NCBI GenBank assembly: GCA_963693085.1
Contig: OY856411.1
Location: forward strand, 116,242,767-116,306,766
Direction of reading: 5' to 3'
DNA: 64,000 bases
Source: Alisma plantago-aquatica
Lineage: Eukaryota; Streptophyta; Magnoliopsida; Alismatales; Alismataceae
Part shown: positions 1-12,601 of the stretch, one piece after another
Numbering within the stretch: the first letter of the stretch is position 1
Layout of the letters: every line of letters begins with the position of its first letter
Program-made: the position numbers and the translations under genes
The notes under the pieces: model-generated
What the model was told of the DNA's origin: nothing
Databases searched by the model: none
What the model saw: the letters and a program-made list of their open reading frames with translations, nothing else

Positions 1-1553
1 GCCCCCAATACCCCTCTATTTATAGTAGAGGGTAGGGTTAGGGTTCCCACTCTGTTCGGGAGTAGTAGGATCCAAAAATTCCATGAATAGTTTGTACTAT
101 GGCAGGTGAACCAATCAGTTCACTAATGATCTGGTCGATTTGGAGTGTGAGACAATCAGTTCACCTAGTGAAGCAGTCATTTCACTTCCCAAACTTGCCT
201 ACAATTGACTTTCCTCAATCGTTTCCAATTAATTCAAAGATAATCTTTATTCCAATCGAATTGAATAAGTGAAACGTGAAAGTTTTTCTCCAACCGAGCA
301 AATCCCAATTTCCTCAGTTGGCAGGACTATGAGCCGCCTGGTTCAGCAAGTGAACCAATCAGTTGGCTCACACTAGTCGATCGTCTTATAAGGGTGAATC
401 GGTCGGTTGGCAGTCATGACATTGCCAATGCAGTCTCCAATCAACTTGATACTCTAACTAGCTAGTTCAACACTAGAACTTGATAGTTTTGAGTCCAGTC
501 AGTCAATTGTATGTTTAATGAGTACCTAAACACCTTTAGTCTCAATCTAAACATCATTCATGGACAAGCTCCTCTTCCAGAGGTATACTATGTGTGTGAC
601 CTTGCATGTTTTAATTTATGTTGGCAGTGAATGTTCATAACAACTTATGACATCACAAGCAATGAGCAGAATCTCGTAACTCAGAACGTTGGAGAACAAT
701 TTCAACCTCCAATCTTTGATTAGTGTTATTGTGATCATATAGTTCCTTTATCTCTAACATATGAATTGAACTCGAGGCATGGAACGACATCCTCTTCAAC
801 ATTCAATCCATGTTCCTTGACCTAGAGCAGACTGTCTGAGATGCATGTCAATTCACATATCATATATTAAATCACGTGAATATGGCCATACAATTCTCAA
901 TCTTGCTTAGAAAGGGGCCCTGGATATCATACTCCTTATAGGAGGGACAAAATCTCAAGTCTATTAGTGACAGTCTATCCCCATGTGTCAAAGTCACTCA
1001 ACCATCACCTTTATAAAAACCCATATTTTAGGACTGTGTTTGATAATGTCAAAGTGTACCCAATGGCATGGGATGAGTGCAGTGCTTTTAGGTCTATGAA
1101 CCACAATCACCACCGTCAGTACGAGAGGTGATTGTGTCTTTCATTCCATGGTATCCATGTATCACTCTCAAGGTGGGTCTATACAATATACTATTCTCTA
1201 ACATATATATGTGTTCTTGACTTAATATCACATAGACTCTGTCATCAGTCAACACACGCTCTAGTCTTATATATTACTATTTTCCATTTTGATTCCACAA
1301 TAATATCTGACTACGGACATAACAAGAATGGATGTACTCTTATCATTCATATGATCTCATTGTTCAGGTCCTTAACCTGAAGACATATGTCATCCATTCA
1401 AATCATTATTCAGACATCTATCATGTATGTGTCATCATCTCATGACTGAGACAAACATAATAGATGGCATTACCTTTATTATTATCAAATTAGGTATCTA
1501 ATGCCTCATCGCAATCATAATATGATTGGCTCTCTAGGCATAGTACACCAATA
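1..1553 (-). repeat. Element A 3' LTR (left, truncated by the window edge)
   Basis: Sequence from about 590 to 1553 aligns well with the LTRs of element C (43680-44637 and 51460-52425). Shared blocks include the phrase around CTCGAGGCATGGA and the block from GTATCACTCTCAAGGTGGGT onward. The inner end is close to ACACCAATA followed by the minus-strand PPT. The early part carries repeated GTCGATC/CAGTTGG-like words also seen in the other LTRs of the family. Complete LTRs of C are about 1.98 kb, so some 430 bp lies outside the window. Short open frames in it (for example 1132-1380) are not genes. Confidence 0.85.
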
Positions 1554-1571
1554 GACTCCCACTTGCACTTA
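1554..1571 (-). other. Element A polypurine tract
   Basis: The minus strand reads AAGTGCAAGTGGGAG directly before the LTR. Elements B (32111-32128) and C (44638-44655) have the same purine-rich word at the same place. In LTR elements it primes plus-strand DNA synthesis. Confidence 0.75.
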
Positions 1572-1589
1572 GAACCAATCACCCGCGAA

Positions 1590-3180
1590 TCATATTCCAA
1601 CTAATCTTAACATGTCCATCATGTTTCTATTGCACAAGTGCTTTTATAGTGGGTAAGAAACATTTGCTTCAAGTCAGTATATTGCATGTTTCACATCCCC
1701 TCATTGTATGATAGCTCGTATGAGATGAAAGTGTCGTAGTATCCTATATAAAATTCCTTAGCCTAACCAGTAGATCCATTGTTATCACAATATTACTACT
1801 GAGTCACCAATGGGCAGAACCTCCCATAAGTTCATCCATATGAACTTCTAGATCCATATAGTATCCTTTGAAGTGTTTGTTACACTAAGGTACTCAGTTT
1901 CTTATTGTAGAATTAATTAATTGTTTTATGTTGGAACATTTCCAACTAAAAATTCTTATTCCAAGGTCAAACACAATTTTGTCATCTCAGAAGATTGCAT
2001 CAGTGTAACTCTTTAAACCCAACTCTTCCCTATTACTATAACTAAAGAACTCATCCTTATAGTACTTCACAAGTACATAAAGATGTCCTTCATGGTATTC
2101 CAGTAACTCTTATTGGAGTTCGATAGATATCCGTTTGTCATGTCCAATACATATGAGATAACTATATATTTATATCATCTTGTCATACAAGATGATGATT
2201 TCATATCTTCTTGTCATGTCCAATACATACAACATGATGAGTTTGTATATTCTTGTCATGTCTAATACATACAAGATAATTCGTTCATATTTTCTTGTCA
2301 TGTACAATACATACAAGATAACGAGATGAGTTCATACGTGATAGATCCAATTGTGAATGCATATGGCATCTATCCATGTGTTTGTTATTCTTCATAAGAA
2401 TTTGGACACTTGGCTCTTGAGAAACTAACTATATGGAACATGGACATGTTTTCTCTCAAAATGTTAAATCCTTTCAACATATTGCCGATGTATGTTCTCT
2501 TTCTTAGGTTAAGAATCCCTCTTGATCTCTCTCTATAGATCTTGATTCCTATCACATAGGATGCTTCTTTAAAACTTTAGAATTCACTTTGTTGCTAGGT
2601 TTTGATATTTGTAGTATAAGGATGTTATTCTCCATCAATATGTGGAATATATATATATATGCTCTCACTAAATCACACATTACTTCTTTATTATGGCTTA
2701 AGTCAAACTCTTTGACTATCTTGTCAAATAGAACATCCCAGTTCTGAGGTGCCCTTTTCAATCCAAATATTGATCGATGCAGCTTTATGGACTTTATTTG
2801 CATTGTTGGATTTATGAAACTTCTGGGATGTGTCATGTACACATCCTGCACAATATTTCATTTAAGGAATGCAACTTTGAAAAAGTTATATGCCAAATAT
2901 CATAGTCACATTAAGCTAAAATAGCAAGCATAATCCTGATGGATTTATCCTTGGTAAATATTGAAAAGATTTCATCATGTTCAACACCTTCAACTTGTTA
3001 GAAACTCTTTGCAACCAAATTACCCTCCATGTCAGTCTTGTTCTGGAAGACCCAAAAGTACCCTATGGGTTTGACCCCTTCTTGTGGATCAACCAAGGTC
3101 ATACTTTGTTGATGTACATGGAGTCCATCTTAGATTTCATGGCTTCAAGTCATGTCTCAGTTTATTGCTCTCATTAGCTT
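1590..3180 (-). pseudogene. Element A pol remnant: RNase H and reverse transcriptase
   Basis: The minus strand from 2851 to 2552 reads as the copia RT core: a VYMTHP start, then KLHRSIFGLKRAPQNWD, equivalent to the usual Y-GLKQA-R-W block. The catalytic YVDD block should follow, but the equivalent position near 2630-2660 reads ILMENN, so the active site is gone. Around 1760-1830 a YCDNNG block, the copia RNase H signature, can be read on the minus strand with stops nearby. At 2977-3177 the antisense of the RT N-terminal region (equivalent of VWTLVDP) is visible. Many stops and frame changes make it non-functional. It was once RT/RNase H of an LTR element; the assignment is firm, exact limits are not. 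Confidence 0.75.
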
Positions 3181-3189
3181 CTAGGTAGA

Positions 3190-4300
3190 GTGTTGACTCA
3201 TCACATGATTAACTCACTGCCTTATTGTCCAGAAGATATCATTCAAGCTCTAGGTGTGTTCTACCAGAACCATGAGTTCTGTGTGTTACTTAAGGAACTT
3301 TGAGATTCCACAACATTTTGTGATTCTCTTTATTCCCAGTGTACATCTTTAAGTTCAATGTTTTTCTTGTTTGTCTCGAACATTTTGAGCCCTACTTTTC
3401 TCTACCATTGATTCCTTTAGAACTAGGTTCTAATCTAGGAATCTGTCCATTCAAAATACCTTTGTTATTGGATTTGGATATCAAAGTAGTATTCAACAAA
3501 ATAGCATTTATGCAATTTGTGGACAAAACCTTATAAGGAACATTTTCTTATGTAGGCTTTCAATCCTAATCTTTATAAAGACATATCGAGACACTTCCCA
3601 TTCCATATCGCATATGGTGTCTTTTGAACCAATTAGATGGTACATTGTTTTAGTGTTAAGCATGTGCCCAAAAGGAAATTTGAAGTTTATCTAGTAATCA
3701 CACACTGACTTGTCAAGATGTGATTCGTTATTACTGATATACTTCTCATGATACATTATCATTATGTTTTAGGTGGAGTCCATCATGATACATTATCATG
3801 ATCTTCCAGAAGTTTCTCAAACTCTTGGTTCAAAGTTTCTTCAAATCGATCATATCAAAATTTAATACTTATACTAATTTTGTTATGTACTTCATTGATG
3901 ATCTCCCTGAACACATCAAGAGATTCATGTTTATATTTTAATAAATACAAAGTACCATATCTACTGAGGTCATCAATAAATATGTTGAAGTACTATTGAT
4001 TACCTTTAATTTTGAGTTATCATGTCATTCATTATATGTGTCACACACATTTGTCTCTTTAACTATCAATTTTAGTTGATGAGACATAGGCATTGTCATT
4101 AAAGATCATTTCTTTGAAATGAAACATCAGTCTATTACACTCTTGTCCATACAAGATATATGATGATTTCATTGATGGTAGATATATAATAGCAATTCAC
4201 CAATTCTATTATATGCTCATGAATGTCATATTGTAACTATAATGGTAGAAACACTTGCTCTGCACAATTTCTAGCTTACTTCTTCTTAGGTCCTGAAGTA
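3190..4300 (-). pseudogene. Element A integrase remnant
   Basis: On the minus strand near 3880-4010 a YFNIFIDDLSRYG block followed by LYLLKYKHESL can be read. It matches the copia integrase core (usual form YFITFIDDYSRYG), and the first catalytic aspartate region is retained. Near 3590-3650 the block around the PYE-W motif is present, as in element C. Stops are frequent, and no continuous frame longer than about 65 codons remains. It lies between the RT remnant and the gag remnant, as expected for copia order. The function is dead; the family call is firm. Confidence 0.7.
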
Positions 4301-4359
4301 GAGATCTATATCTCTTTCATCTTTCTGATATCCTCTATAAAGCGGTCATTTCTCTTTCA

Positions 4360-5120
4360 AACTTACCCCTCTCCATATCTTAAGTGATGAAGACTTAGAC
4401 ATAACCTTGGCTTTAGAACACTTCTTGACCTTGATTTAGTCTATGGACTTCACTTTATTGATCATTATCATAGGTTTTGTCCTTTCTTCATTCATGCTTT
4501 TGGCATCAAAATGCTAAGCACTTTAGACAATTGTTTGGCCAAGTTTCTCAACATTTGATAAACTGGATATATGATTCACACAATGATTTGTAGAATCATA
4601 TTTTTTTCAACTCATGACTTATAAGAAATCATAATTAATCTATATGCACAATCATATTGAGCATATGGGATTATACTTAATCTCTATCTTTCTGATTATA
4701 CTCAAACATCACATTAAAGACATTATACCTTTCATGATTTACATGATTCTGAAGATGTATAACCTATCTCAGGAATGTCCTTACTTCAAGATATTTATGA
4801 ACTCATAGTTCTTATAGCTCATCGTAAATTTCTTGATGTCTTAGGTGTCATTGCCATACTTCAAGTAAGCATCCAATTTTACCCTTAGGCACATTTGGAG
4901 GGGTTCCACTGGCTCTGGTCTTTCAAGGACATTAGAGTTTACACTCACCATTGAGAACACTTCTCAAAGTCCTAAACCAATTTCGAAGTTTATCACATTT
5001 ATGAACGAATTGTCAATGATAATGTATGTGTGTTTGTCATTTGGATTCTACAATAGAATTCTGCAACTTCTCAAAACTATTTTTTATTTGTTTGATTTGA
5101 TAAATTTGATGGTATTAATT
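4360..5120 (-). pseudogene. Element A gag remnant
   Basis: Nucleotide sequence here aligns with the gag region of element C (about 47755-48260): lysine-rich codons on the minus strand near 4370-4470, then the region equivalent to the SLPKSY block upstream. No open frame of useful length is left, and no zinc knuckle can be read. Gag is the capsid/nucleocapsid protein of the retrotransposon particle. The call relies on position and on similarity to C, because the protein can no longer be read continuously. Confidence 0.55.
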
Positions 5121-6181
5121 AGGCATTTAATTAATTATCTCTCCCACTATTTTGTTTAAATTGATAACCCTCATGTATCAATTCAGAAGATTGTAGCGTA
5201 CAACCTTCTAGTAGCCAAGATCCATATTTTATCAAATTATGAGTCAACTTTGGTTGATTGTCCACAACTTGACTATTTAGGTAGGTCATCATGTCAATTG
5301 CATCATATGCAACTCTTAGATAGATGATATGCACAACTCTTTTCCATAATCATCTTCATGCCTCTGGGCTTGGGCTCTTTAAGTCACTAGTTAAGTCTGA
5401 CCCAAAAGCTGACGTGATAGATATGAACCATACTTTGTGTAAATCTACATATCTACCATCACAGTTCAATGAGATGGACGACGTACCATGCTTTGTGCAA
5501 ATCTATGCATGGTAGATCAAGCTTTTCATGTGTGTCACTTATAGAACACATATAATACTTTAATATTATATTTGAGGGATTTTTTATAAGTATATATACA
5601 TATCCAATAACCACATTGTTGTAGTACATATCATATACATGCTATAACCAAAATGAAAAAATATACAACAACCATAAAAGCGACGATTATGGCCATCCTA
5701 TTGTAATTCCTTGGAGTCACAAGAAATTATGATCATCTAAGGTCTACACCATATGCAACCTACTGTTGAGAAGATCTTTGAGCTTGAACCATTATGGGTT
5801 GATCAGCTCATCCTATGACACGATCGACTCGCCTCTTGGTCAGTTGGTTGGTCGATCTATTCTCTGATGCCTGGACACCTCCAACAAGATGTTGGGACAT
5901 CAGCTAGTCGATCCGACTCCATCTTATAAATCCTCCTCGATCCTCTAAGTGGTTGGGTCGTCTAGTACCGAGCATCTTCTTCTTTGATGTAATAGAATAT
6001 AAACTATCCTACTTTTACATAACCTTTGGGAAACCTTGAGTTACAGGGGAGAAAAGATAGAAGAGAAAGGATCTTGAGTTATCTCGAGTTACATTTGGAA
6101 TAGAAGGTAGAGGCTTGATATGCAAACTGAGATACAAACAACCATAACCAACCAATCACACATAGGGTTTATAGGCCATAA
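5121..6181 (-). other. Element A leader region
   Basis: Non-coding stretch between the gag remnant and the insertion point of D. It aligns with the leader of element C (48580-49690), including the GGGAAACCTTGAG and GAGGCTTGATATG words. It contains repeated GGTCGAT/GTTGGTCGA motifs near 5820-5990. The minus-strand frame at 5131-5334 has a relative at 48727-48963 in C but resembles no protein I recognise. It resumes beyond D at 28615. Confidence 0.6.
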
Positions 6182-7564
6182 CCATGTGATGTGGGTCATT
6201 ATACACGCAGCAATCACTAGGAAAAGTCCTAGAGTTTAACCTTCTAACCTGGTTGTCAACTTGTTCTGAACAACAAGTCAACTTAGTATAGATAGATATT
6301 GATCCAAGGGACAACGGAAAAGAAAAGTTGAGATCCAAATCCGATCACAAGAACAAGAATTAAATTCTGATTTGAGAGAGTTGTTAACACTAAGAACAAA
6401 AATAAAATTGCTGAAATAAAGTTTAACCAATCAAAAAATAAATATCGGGGGGTTCGGAGGATCACCATCAAAACCACATTCCTATTCAACTAATCAAATT
6501 ATAAACTCCAAAGATCAAATCAAGACCTTGTGGTTGATGTCCTTATGGATAAACTAATAAGGGTCGAGCTTCCCATGAGCCTGTTGGTCCCAACATTCAC
6601 TGATTATTGCCCAACCATCCAACATGCCACTATCCACGGTCATATCAAGAAGCATGTGAATTCAAGCTGACATTCAAACCCATGGTTCAGGTGGTCGCGT
6701 CACCAAGGATTATAACAAAAATATGATTAAAAAGATGAAAAGATAATAATCACAATTAAGGGACTATTTTTTCATTCTTACAGAGGTCCACAGTAATATC
6801 ACTCCATAAGAATATATCATATCATCCAAATAATCCCACATAAACAGAAAGAAGACACTTTCTTGATGGAGCAATAGAACTGATTATATTGAATAGAAAC
6901 GGACTAAGGGTATACTCCCCATGCCCCAGAAGAATCTACTCACATGTAACGAGACTAGAAGAAATGCAAACTAAAATGAGATCCAACATTATACAAGATG
7001 TGGTCTACAACTAAGAATTTGATAAAATGGAATGAAGAATGGAATACTCTTACAAGTGGAGAGTCCCAAATTTTATAGGTGAGAGATGGGGTAGTCTACC
7101 CTCAAAAGAGGGGAAAAAAAGAGTGGGAGACCAATTTTTTAATTTTCTAGATATGGTCAAATATAAAGTTGATTATCTTTAATTATCTTGACCATGTAAC
7201 TCTCTTTATTCCACATTCTCTCAGCAGTGATTTTGAATATATTTATCTCCCGTTTAAAGCACAAAAGTGGTCCAAATAATAGGATTTTCTGTTACAAAAT
7301 GAAATTCACTTTTCATTGAATACGTGTACACTCAATTTGGAGTTTGAATGCAAAAGTTATGTCACTTTTGGTGACGGGTATACATGAATTTTAGGATTGC
7401 GACAAATTATGTAATTTTCCTACAAAACCCAAGAAAATATAATTAAACTCCAATTAAAGAGAAAAATTTAAAATAACACAATTAATTATGAAACTAAGAG
7501 AATAAATAAAAAAACAAATCCTAAACAAATATCAAAAATATGTAAATAAAATGGATAAATACAC

Positions 7565-8232
7565 GAACAGAGAGCCATCCCAGATCAGGTTCTAGCGGTG
7601 AAATGCTACGCTGAAGCAATCTCTATACACAATGCTTTCTATCAAACATCTACGATAACTGTAGAAGTGAAGGCTCCAAATATTGTTCAGCAAATTCAAT
7701 GCTCGTCCCCTATCATTACTATGGATGCGGCCACATCTTCAGCTACCAACCGCTCGTGTGCTTGTGCAATCGCTAGGACTATTGTTGGAGAGTGGATCAC
7801 AGGATCTGTAATGATGATCACTGGTGTTGATGCAATGCAACGAGAACTGAAAGCTATCTTACAGGGTATGGTTTTGGCTTTGCAAAACCATATCCAGGCT
7901 GGGATCATCATCTCAGACTCCTGGAACGCAGTACAATGGATCAAAGGTGATGTTGAACCTCCTCCAAAATACCTCACGATTGCTATCAGAACCCGCGAGC
8001 ACTCCAGAGGGTGAAGATACAGGATATAGTGCACCTGAAGAGAGACCAGAACAAGCTCACCGACATGCTAGCCAAATTTTTCCTAAAATAGCCATCACTG
8101 CCTACGGATTGGAGTAGATGCCCTACTAGTGCTCTTCAAACATATATATCAGATAAATCTATATTTAGTCATTTATTCTCTAGCTTAGTCTGCTGATGTA
8201 ACCGACCTTTGTTGGTATTTCCCAAAAACAAC
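7565..8232 (+). mobile_element. 5'-truncated LINE (L1-type) fragment
   Basis: A 668-bp insertion in the D LTR, bounded by the 12-bp duplication and ending in an A-rich CCCAAAAACAAC tail. It holds an RNase H-like coding fragment on the plus strand and a 3' UTR. Truncation at the 5' end, a long target duplication and an A-rich 3' end are LINE hallmarks. It is a different LINE from the one at 55492-59655, which shows no RNase H domain. Confidence 0.8.
7598..8089 (+). pseudogene. LINE ORF2 C-terminal RNase H-like fragment
   Basis: Open for 138 codons from 7598 to 8014, then shifted; the frame past the stop continues with KRDQNKLTDMLAK-like codons to about 8089. The readable part has the order of plant RVT_3-type RNase H: TMDAATS (usual D-G-S/A start), then RELKAILQGMVLA (the E-A-A-L-GL helix), then IIISDSWNAVQWIKG (the second acidic D in a SDS-motif). 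The EAxALxxGL glutamate is kept as E in RELKAI. The true N-terminal parts (endonuclease, RT) are missing because of 5' truncation, so the ATG at 7598 is probably internal. The opposite-strand frame at 7696-8034 is a shadow. Confidence 0.7.
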
Positions 8233-8252
8233 GGATAAATACACATTTACCA

Positions 8253-9728
8253 AAATACCCCAGCCTTGAATCCTTGTTTGTCCTCAAACAAATAAAATCA
8301 CAAATTATTCCAATTTATACTAACAACATGTCTATAATCACCCTTATAATATCAATTTATTCCTTACCTCCAAATTTCTTCCATCAACCCACTCTCCTAA
8401 AATCACAAAACACAAAATTTTATATTCCCTATTGAAATCAAATATCATATCTTGTATTTAAATCAAGATTTTGTAGAAAAACATGCTTCATCTTACTTTT
8501 GGTTTGACACTCTCATTTTATTATTCTATTTTTATGTGATTTGTTGCACAAGAACATGATGAAATTGGGGGTGTGAAAACAAAGAAGGAAGTGATGATTT
8601 TTTCTATCCCTCCTCTATTCGACTCAGGATTTTTTTGTGAAGTTGTGGCTACGCTCGTCACAATTTTTTCATGTGCACTTTTGGCATCTTTTGATGGTAC
8701 ACCCCTATGTGTTGTATGATATGCGAAGTATGCCACCCCAGACTTGATTTTTATTTGGTGGTGATTCTTTGCTTCTCTTTTTTTAGAAAGAAAATAAGGG
8801 GGAAACAAAAGGTGTTCTTGTGCTTATAACTTCACACATTTATTTTCTCTTTTTTTTATCTTTTTTGAAAGTGTCATTACATCAAAAAGAACATTCATGT
8901 CAATCACATTATACATGATTTTTATCAAGTTAATTCACAGTTTAAAAATAGAGAAAATTTGTGTTTGGTTTTGATTGATTCCATACGACTTCCCAACATT
9001 TTCTAGGAGTGATGCTATTTTGGTGTCCTAGGTGACATGGTGGTTTCAGACATGACAATTTGTGACAATTTTTGCAAAAGATTTATTTAATTCAAAAGGG
9101 TAAAATGATAAACATCTATTCATATTGGCCGACTAGATAAAAGCCATTTTGCAACGAAAGAAATAAAAACATGGCCGACTAGATAATGGTCATGAACAAA
9201 GCAACTATATGTAAAAAAAGGTAGAAATAATGCAAGAATAAAAAAGATAAGGGGGTGAAATAGAAACATACCACCCACCTCCACCCCAAACATAGATTTT
9301 TGCTCGTCCCGAGTAAATCCCAAACCTGATATGGAGGGAAGAAAATTGTTAGGTTCACTAGGAGGTCCTGATAGCTCAAACAAATGTCCAGCTGAAAGGG
9401 ATGTGTATGAGAATTGGGACCTTTATCAGAGGAGATTCATAGTGTACCTAATGATAGAAAAAATTTCGAAGCTCGGTGGGGTGTTCGTATTTTATTTCAC
9501 CTCACATTCCATCCAATAAGATCCAAAATTCTTACTTTGATAGCAAGGGAAGTGTTGAAGATGGATGTGATTTGGGGGAGGTTGGTGGGTGCTCGACTGG
9601 AAACACATGGAGGGAAGATGTGCAAAGTCAGGCAGAGGATCTGGCTCGGGTTTCCCCTGGTCATATTGACCTACATATAGAAGTATTGGTGGCGATACAA
9701 AAGATTTCAAATTATTTACAAAAATTTT
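8253..9728 (-). other. Element D internal 3' region, no recognisable gene
   Basis: Begins with the PPT side of the element: the minus strand reads GGCTGGGGTATTTTGG into the LTR, preceded by a TTTGAGGACAAACAAGG word typical of the region before the 3' LTR in Tat/Athila-type elements. Several short overlapping frames on both strands at 8521-9748 show no motif I recognise. Low-complexity T-rich sequence lies near 8840-8870. Confidence 0.5.
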
Positions 9729-10921
9729 TTACTTCTCCTCAAAAATAATGTCATCATCTTTGGGTTTGGTAAGTTTCATTGTTGATAAAACACATGGCTC
9801 TAATTCTTTTGTACAAGGGGTCCCCCAGGATTTAGGAGGGACATCTTCCTTGAAAACAATAGAAGGGGATGTATGGACTTCTTCCAAGGGTGTATCTCCT
9901 TCTAAGTCACCCTTATGTAGAATGAGAATTGGCTGTGTCAAAATGGGAGGAATTGTTTTATCAAAGGGGGTTGGATGCTCATTAACCAAAATAGACTCAA
10001 AAAAAGGAATTTGATCTTTGATATAAATTGGGTTTATGGTAAGGATGGGAGGAGTTGTTGGATCTTTAGAATGACTCTCCTTATTCGACATTTTATATTC
10101 AAGTAATAGAGTCTCAAAAGGAAAGGTAGGGATAGCAACATCCTCATCACATGCAAAATATGGATCCATGGTTTGTGCTATTTCTTCCAGATTTGATATT
10201 TATGACACAAAAATAGGATCATCATCATCAGGAAGAACCATCTTGGGTTGCTCAAGCTCTATAGGGCGAGTTTGTGATTGATCCTCTAGTAAGGTAGCTA
10301 ACATGTCTTGACTGGATTGAAGATTTGCTTGTCCTTTTGCTGCCATCTTTTCTAGGGCCTTAAGTCTCTCTTCCAGCTCAAGATTAAATTGTGTTTCACC
10401 ATAGGATTTATACACCCCATCTTTTTAACCATCCTCACCACACTCCCCATAGTGTCATTGGCCATAGTAACACTCATATTGTTCTGGGTGGCATTGATCC
10501 TCATAATCTTCAGAAAATGTTGGGTTGTAGTTTCCATTGCGTCCATCTTGGTAGGAAGATTCAATATTACAAGGTGTCACTAAATCATGAAGAAACATAT
10601 TTTAATAATCTATATTTGGGGTTTGGGCTTCTAATAGGGTGGTTAAGAAGACTTGGCTAGTTTCTAGTTTTGTTTCTCTTTCTACTTCTATCTTCTCTAA
10701 GGCCCTATGTCTCTTTTCTTGTTGAGGACTACATTGGGTTTTATAAACATGTTTATAAACCCCAAGGTTTTGTTGGTTATACCCCCAAAAAAAATTGTTG
10801 ATCATATACCCCATTAGAATATGGATAGAAAGGCTCCCATAATGGTTCTCAAAAAAATGTGGATTCACATGGTACCCATCAGGATGAAAGGGCTCACAAT
10901 TAAAAGGGGTGCAACCATAAG
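9729..10921 (-). pseudogene. Element D gag-related remnant with repeated coiled-coil segment
   Basis: Three minus-strand pieces follow each other: 10994-10602, 10415-10200 and 10169-9729, separated by stops. The first reads through YGYNQQN-like tryptophan/asparagine-rich sequence (NNFFWGYNQQNLGVYK) resembling the NPGWRNHPNFSW-type segment of Tat/Athila gag. It is then followed by PQQEKRHRALEKIEVE and SQVFLTTLLEAQTP. The second piece repeats that theme: NLELEERLKALEKMAAK then SQDMLATLLEDQSQ. The third is an acidic, proline-rich stretch (FACDEDVAIPTFPFE) without a known domain. The 5' part is cut by insertion of E at 10921. Probably a gag/spacer protein fragment; the lineage link is inference, the internal repeat is visible. 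Confidence 0.5.
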
Positions 10922-12601
10922 TGTAGCAACACATCCCACTATCACAAAGACAGTGAGGTGTTATGCGAAAATGTGCATAAATCACCATAACCACAGATTA
11001 CCAAAAACACGAGTTAATTGAAACTGTTTGCGGAAAGCTAATAAACTGAGAAACTATTACACTCCAGTCCTCATCCTGCAAGAAAACAGGTTAAATACAT
11101 ATATGCAAGCCTTGATACATGTCAACATCTTAGAGAAACAGCTGTCATGTCATACAATGAGTCCATCACCTATTAATACATACATAAAGGCCCACATCCG
11201 GCCATCAATAAGACATACAAAACATCTACATAGGTACGTCGTAAAACATCGTCAAAACACCGCCAAGGACTTGAGAGTATAGGGATGACTCTCGACTCTA
11301 CTACAGACTTCTAAAACAGAAGCATGTCCATCTCTTGCCTTCTACTGTTCTTCTAGCTGCTCGGCCGCAACTCCGTGACCACCACCACATCTAGCTCGAC
11401 CACCTAAATAGGGTGTAAACCAGCAGGGTGAGACAATTGAACATTGTCCTAGCGGGAGGCATAACTCCTCGCCAAAACTAAAAAAGCCTCAGATATATAT
11501 ATATATATAGCAGCTAACTGATAAAAAGTATAACAAGAGTAGTTATAAGATAAGACTGTTCATACTTATCAAGCTTACCAAAAGTACTCAGTCGTTTATC
11601 CAACTATTTCCTTATGAAACATGATTAACAAGATAGAATGTATAACATGCATGATATAATGCAAAGAAAACAATCATAAACTCAACTCTTTGTTATTATT
11701 GTAATCACATAAACCAGATCCATCTCAAGGATCAAATGTTATCACTTGGCCTCTTGCCAACCATCAGAATCCATCTCACAGATCATCACATACCATGGGA
11801 TCTCAATCCCTCATCATGTATTGCTACTACCTCTCAAAGCTTACATCATAATCATCATGGGACAAACACATCACATATGCAATCTCGACCACAAGAGTAA
11901 TTATCAAAGTGATGTTACTCATCACCTATTTCCCATAACCTTTTCATGGCTAATCATCGCCTGCATGGTTAGGGTATACAATAATCCTGGTTTCAACATA
12001 AGGACTATGCTTACCATTATGAAGTGACATTCAAGATGTTATACTTATCAATCTTACATTATCTGGTGATCAAGTGCATAAAGCACATCATTAAGCAAAC
12101 CACTAGTATAACTATCACTATTCTACTTATCATTAATAGATAAACATGATGATCACTTCATACATGTAATCATGCTACTACCATTACCATTCTTATCATT
12201 AAAAAATAATTATCAGGCTATGATAAATGATCAAGCTTATGATAATGTACATCATCATCTATATAAGGAGTCACCATTGTTAAGCAAAGACATATACCAC
12301 TAGGTTATTTCCATGATACAAGGATCCCTCACAAAAGATACAAAACCCTAACTAAAAGAGATGTATCAGGAAACCTTCCCTCACCTAAATCCCATAACTA
12401 ACGGCCAACCTACATAATGCATGACGTTGTGTTGCAAGAGATAACGTGCGTCAGGGGTATCACGCATCAGGGTGTCGGGAACTCAACATATACCGGGCAA
12501 TGCCTGTCACAACTCAGGATAATGCTCATCACAAACACCGTCTGATACAAGGTAACTATCGGGCATGTGACGCCCATCACAGCTTGCCTAGAAACGCCCA
12601 T

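Larger units (their letters stand above)
7553..8244. other. 12-bp target-site duplication of the LINE fragment
   Basis: GGATAAATACAC occurs at 7553-7564 and again at 8233-8244. The undisturbed right LTR of D has the sequence once. A 12-bp duplication fits target-primed reverse transcription. Confidence 0.85.
6187..8252 (-). repeat. Element D 3' LTR (left), interrupted by a LINE fragment
   Basis: Aligns from TGATGTGGGTCATT to AAATACACATTTACCA with the right LTR (27233-28609). The LINE fragment and its duplicated target (7565-8244) split it. Without that insertion it is about 1386 bp against 1377 bp on the right. Short frames inside are not genes. Confidence 0.9.

Noticed and set aside
30..50. 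GGTAGGGTTAGGGTT near the window start as telomeric sequence
   Set aside because: Only two units, within an LTR of element A whose relatives have non-telomeric sequence there.
7696..8034. 112-codon minus-strand frame
   Set aside because: Shadow of the RNase H-like LINE fragment read on the plus strand.
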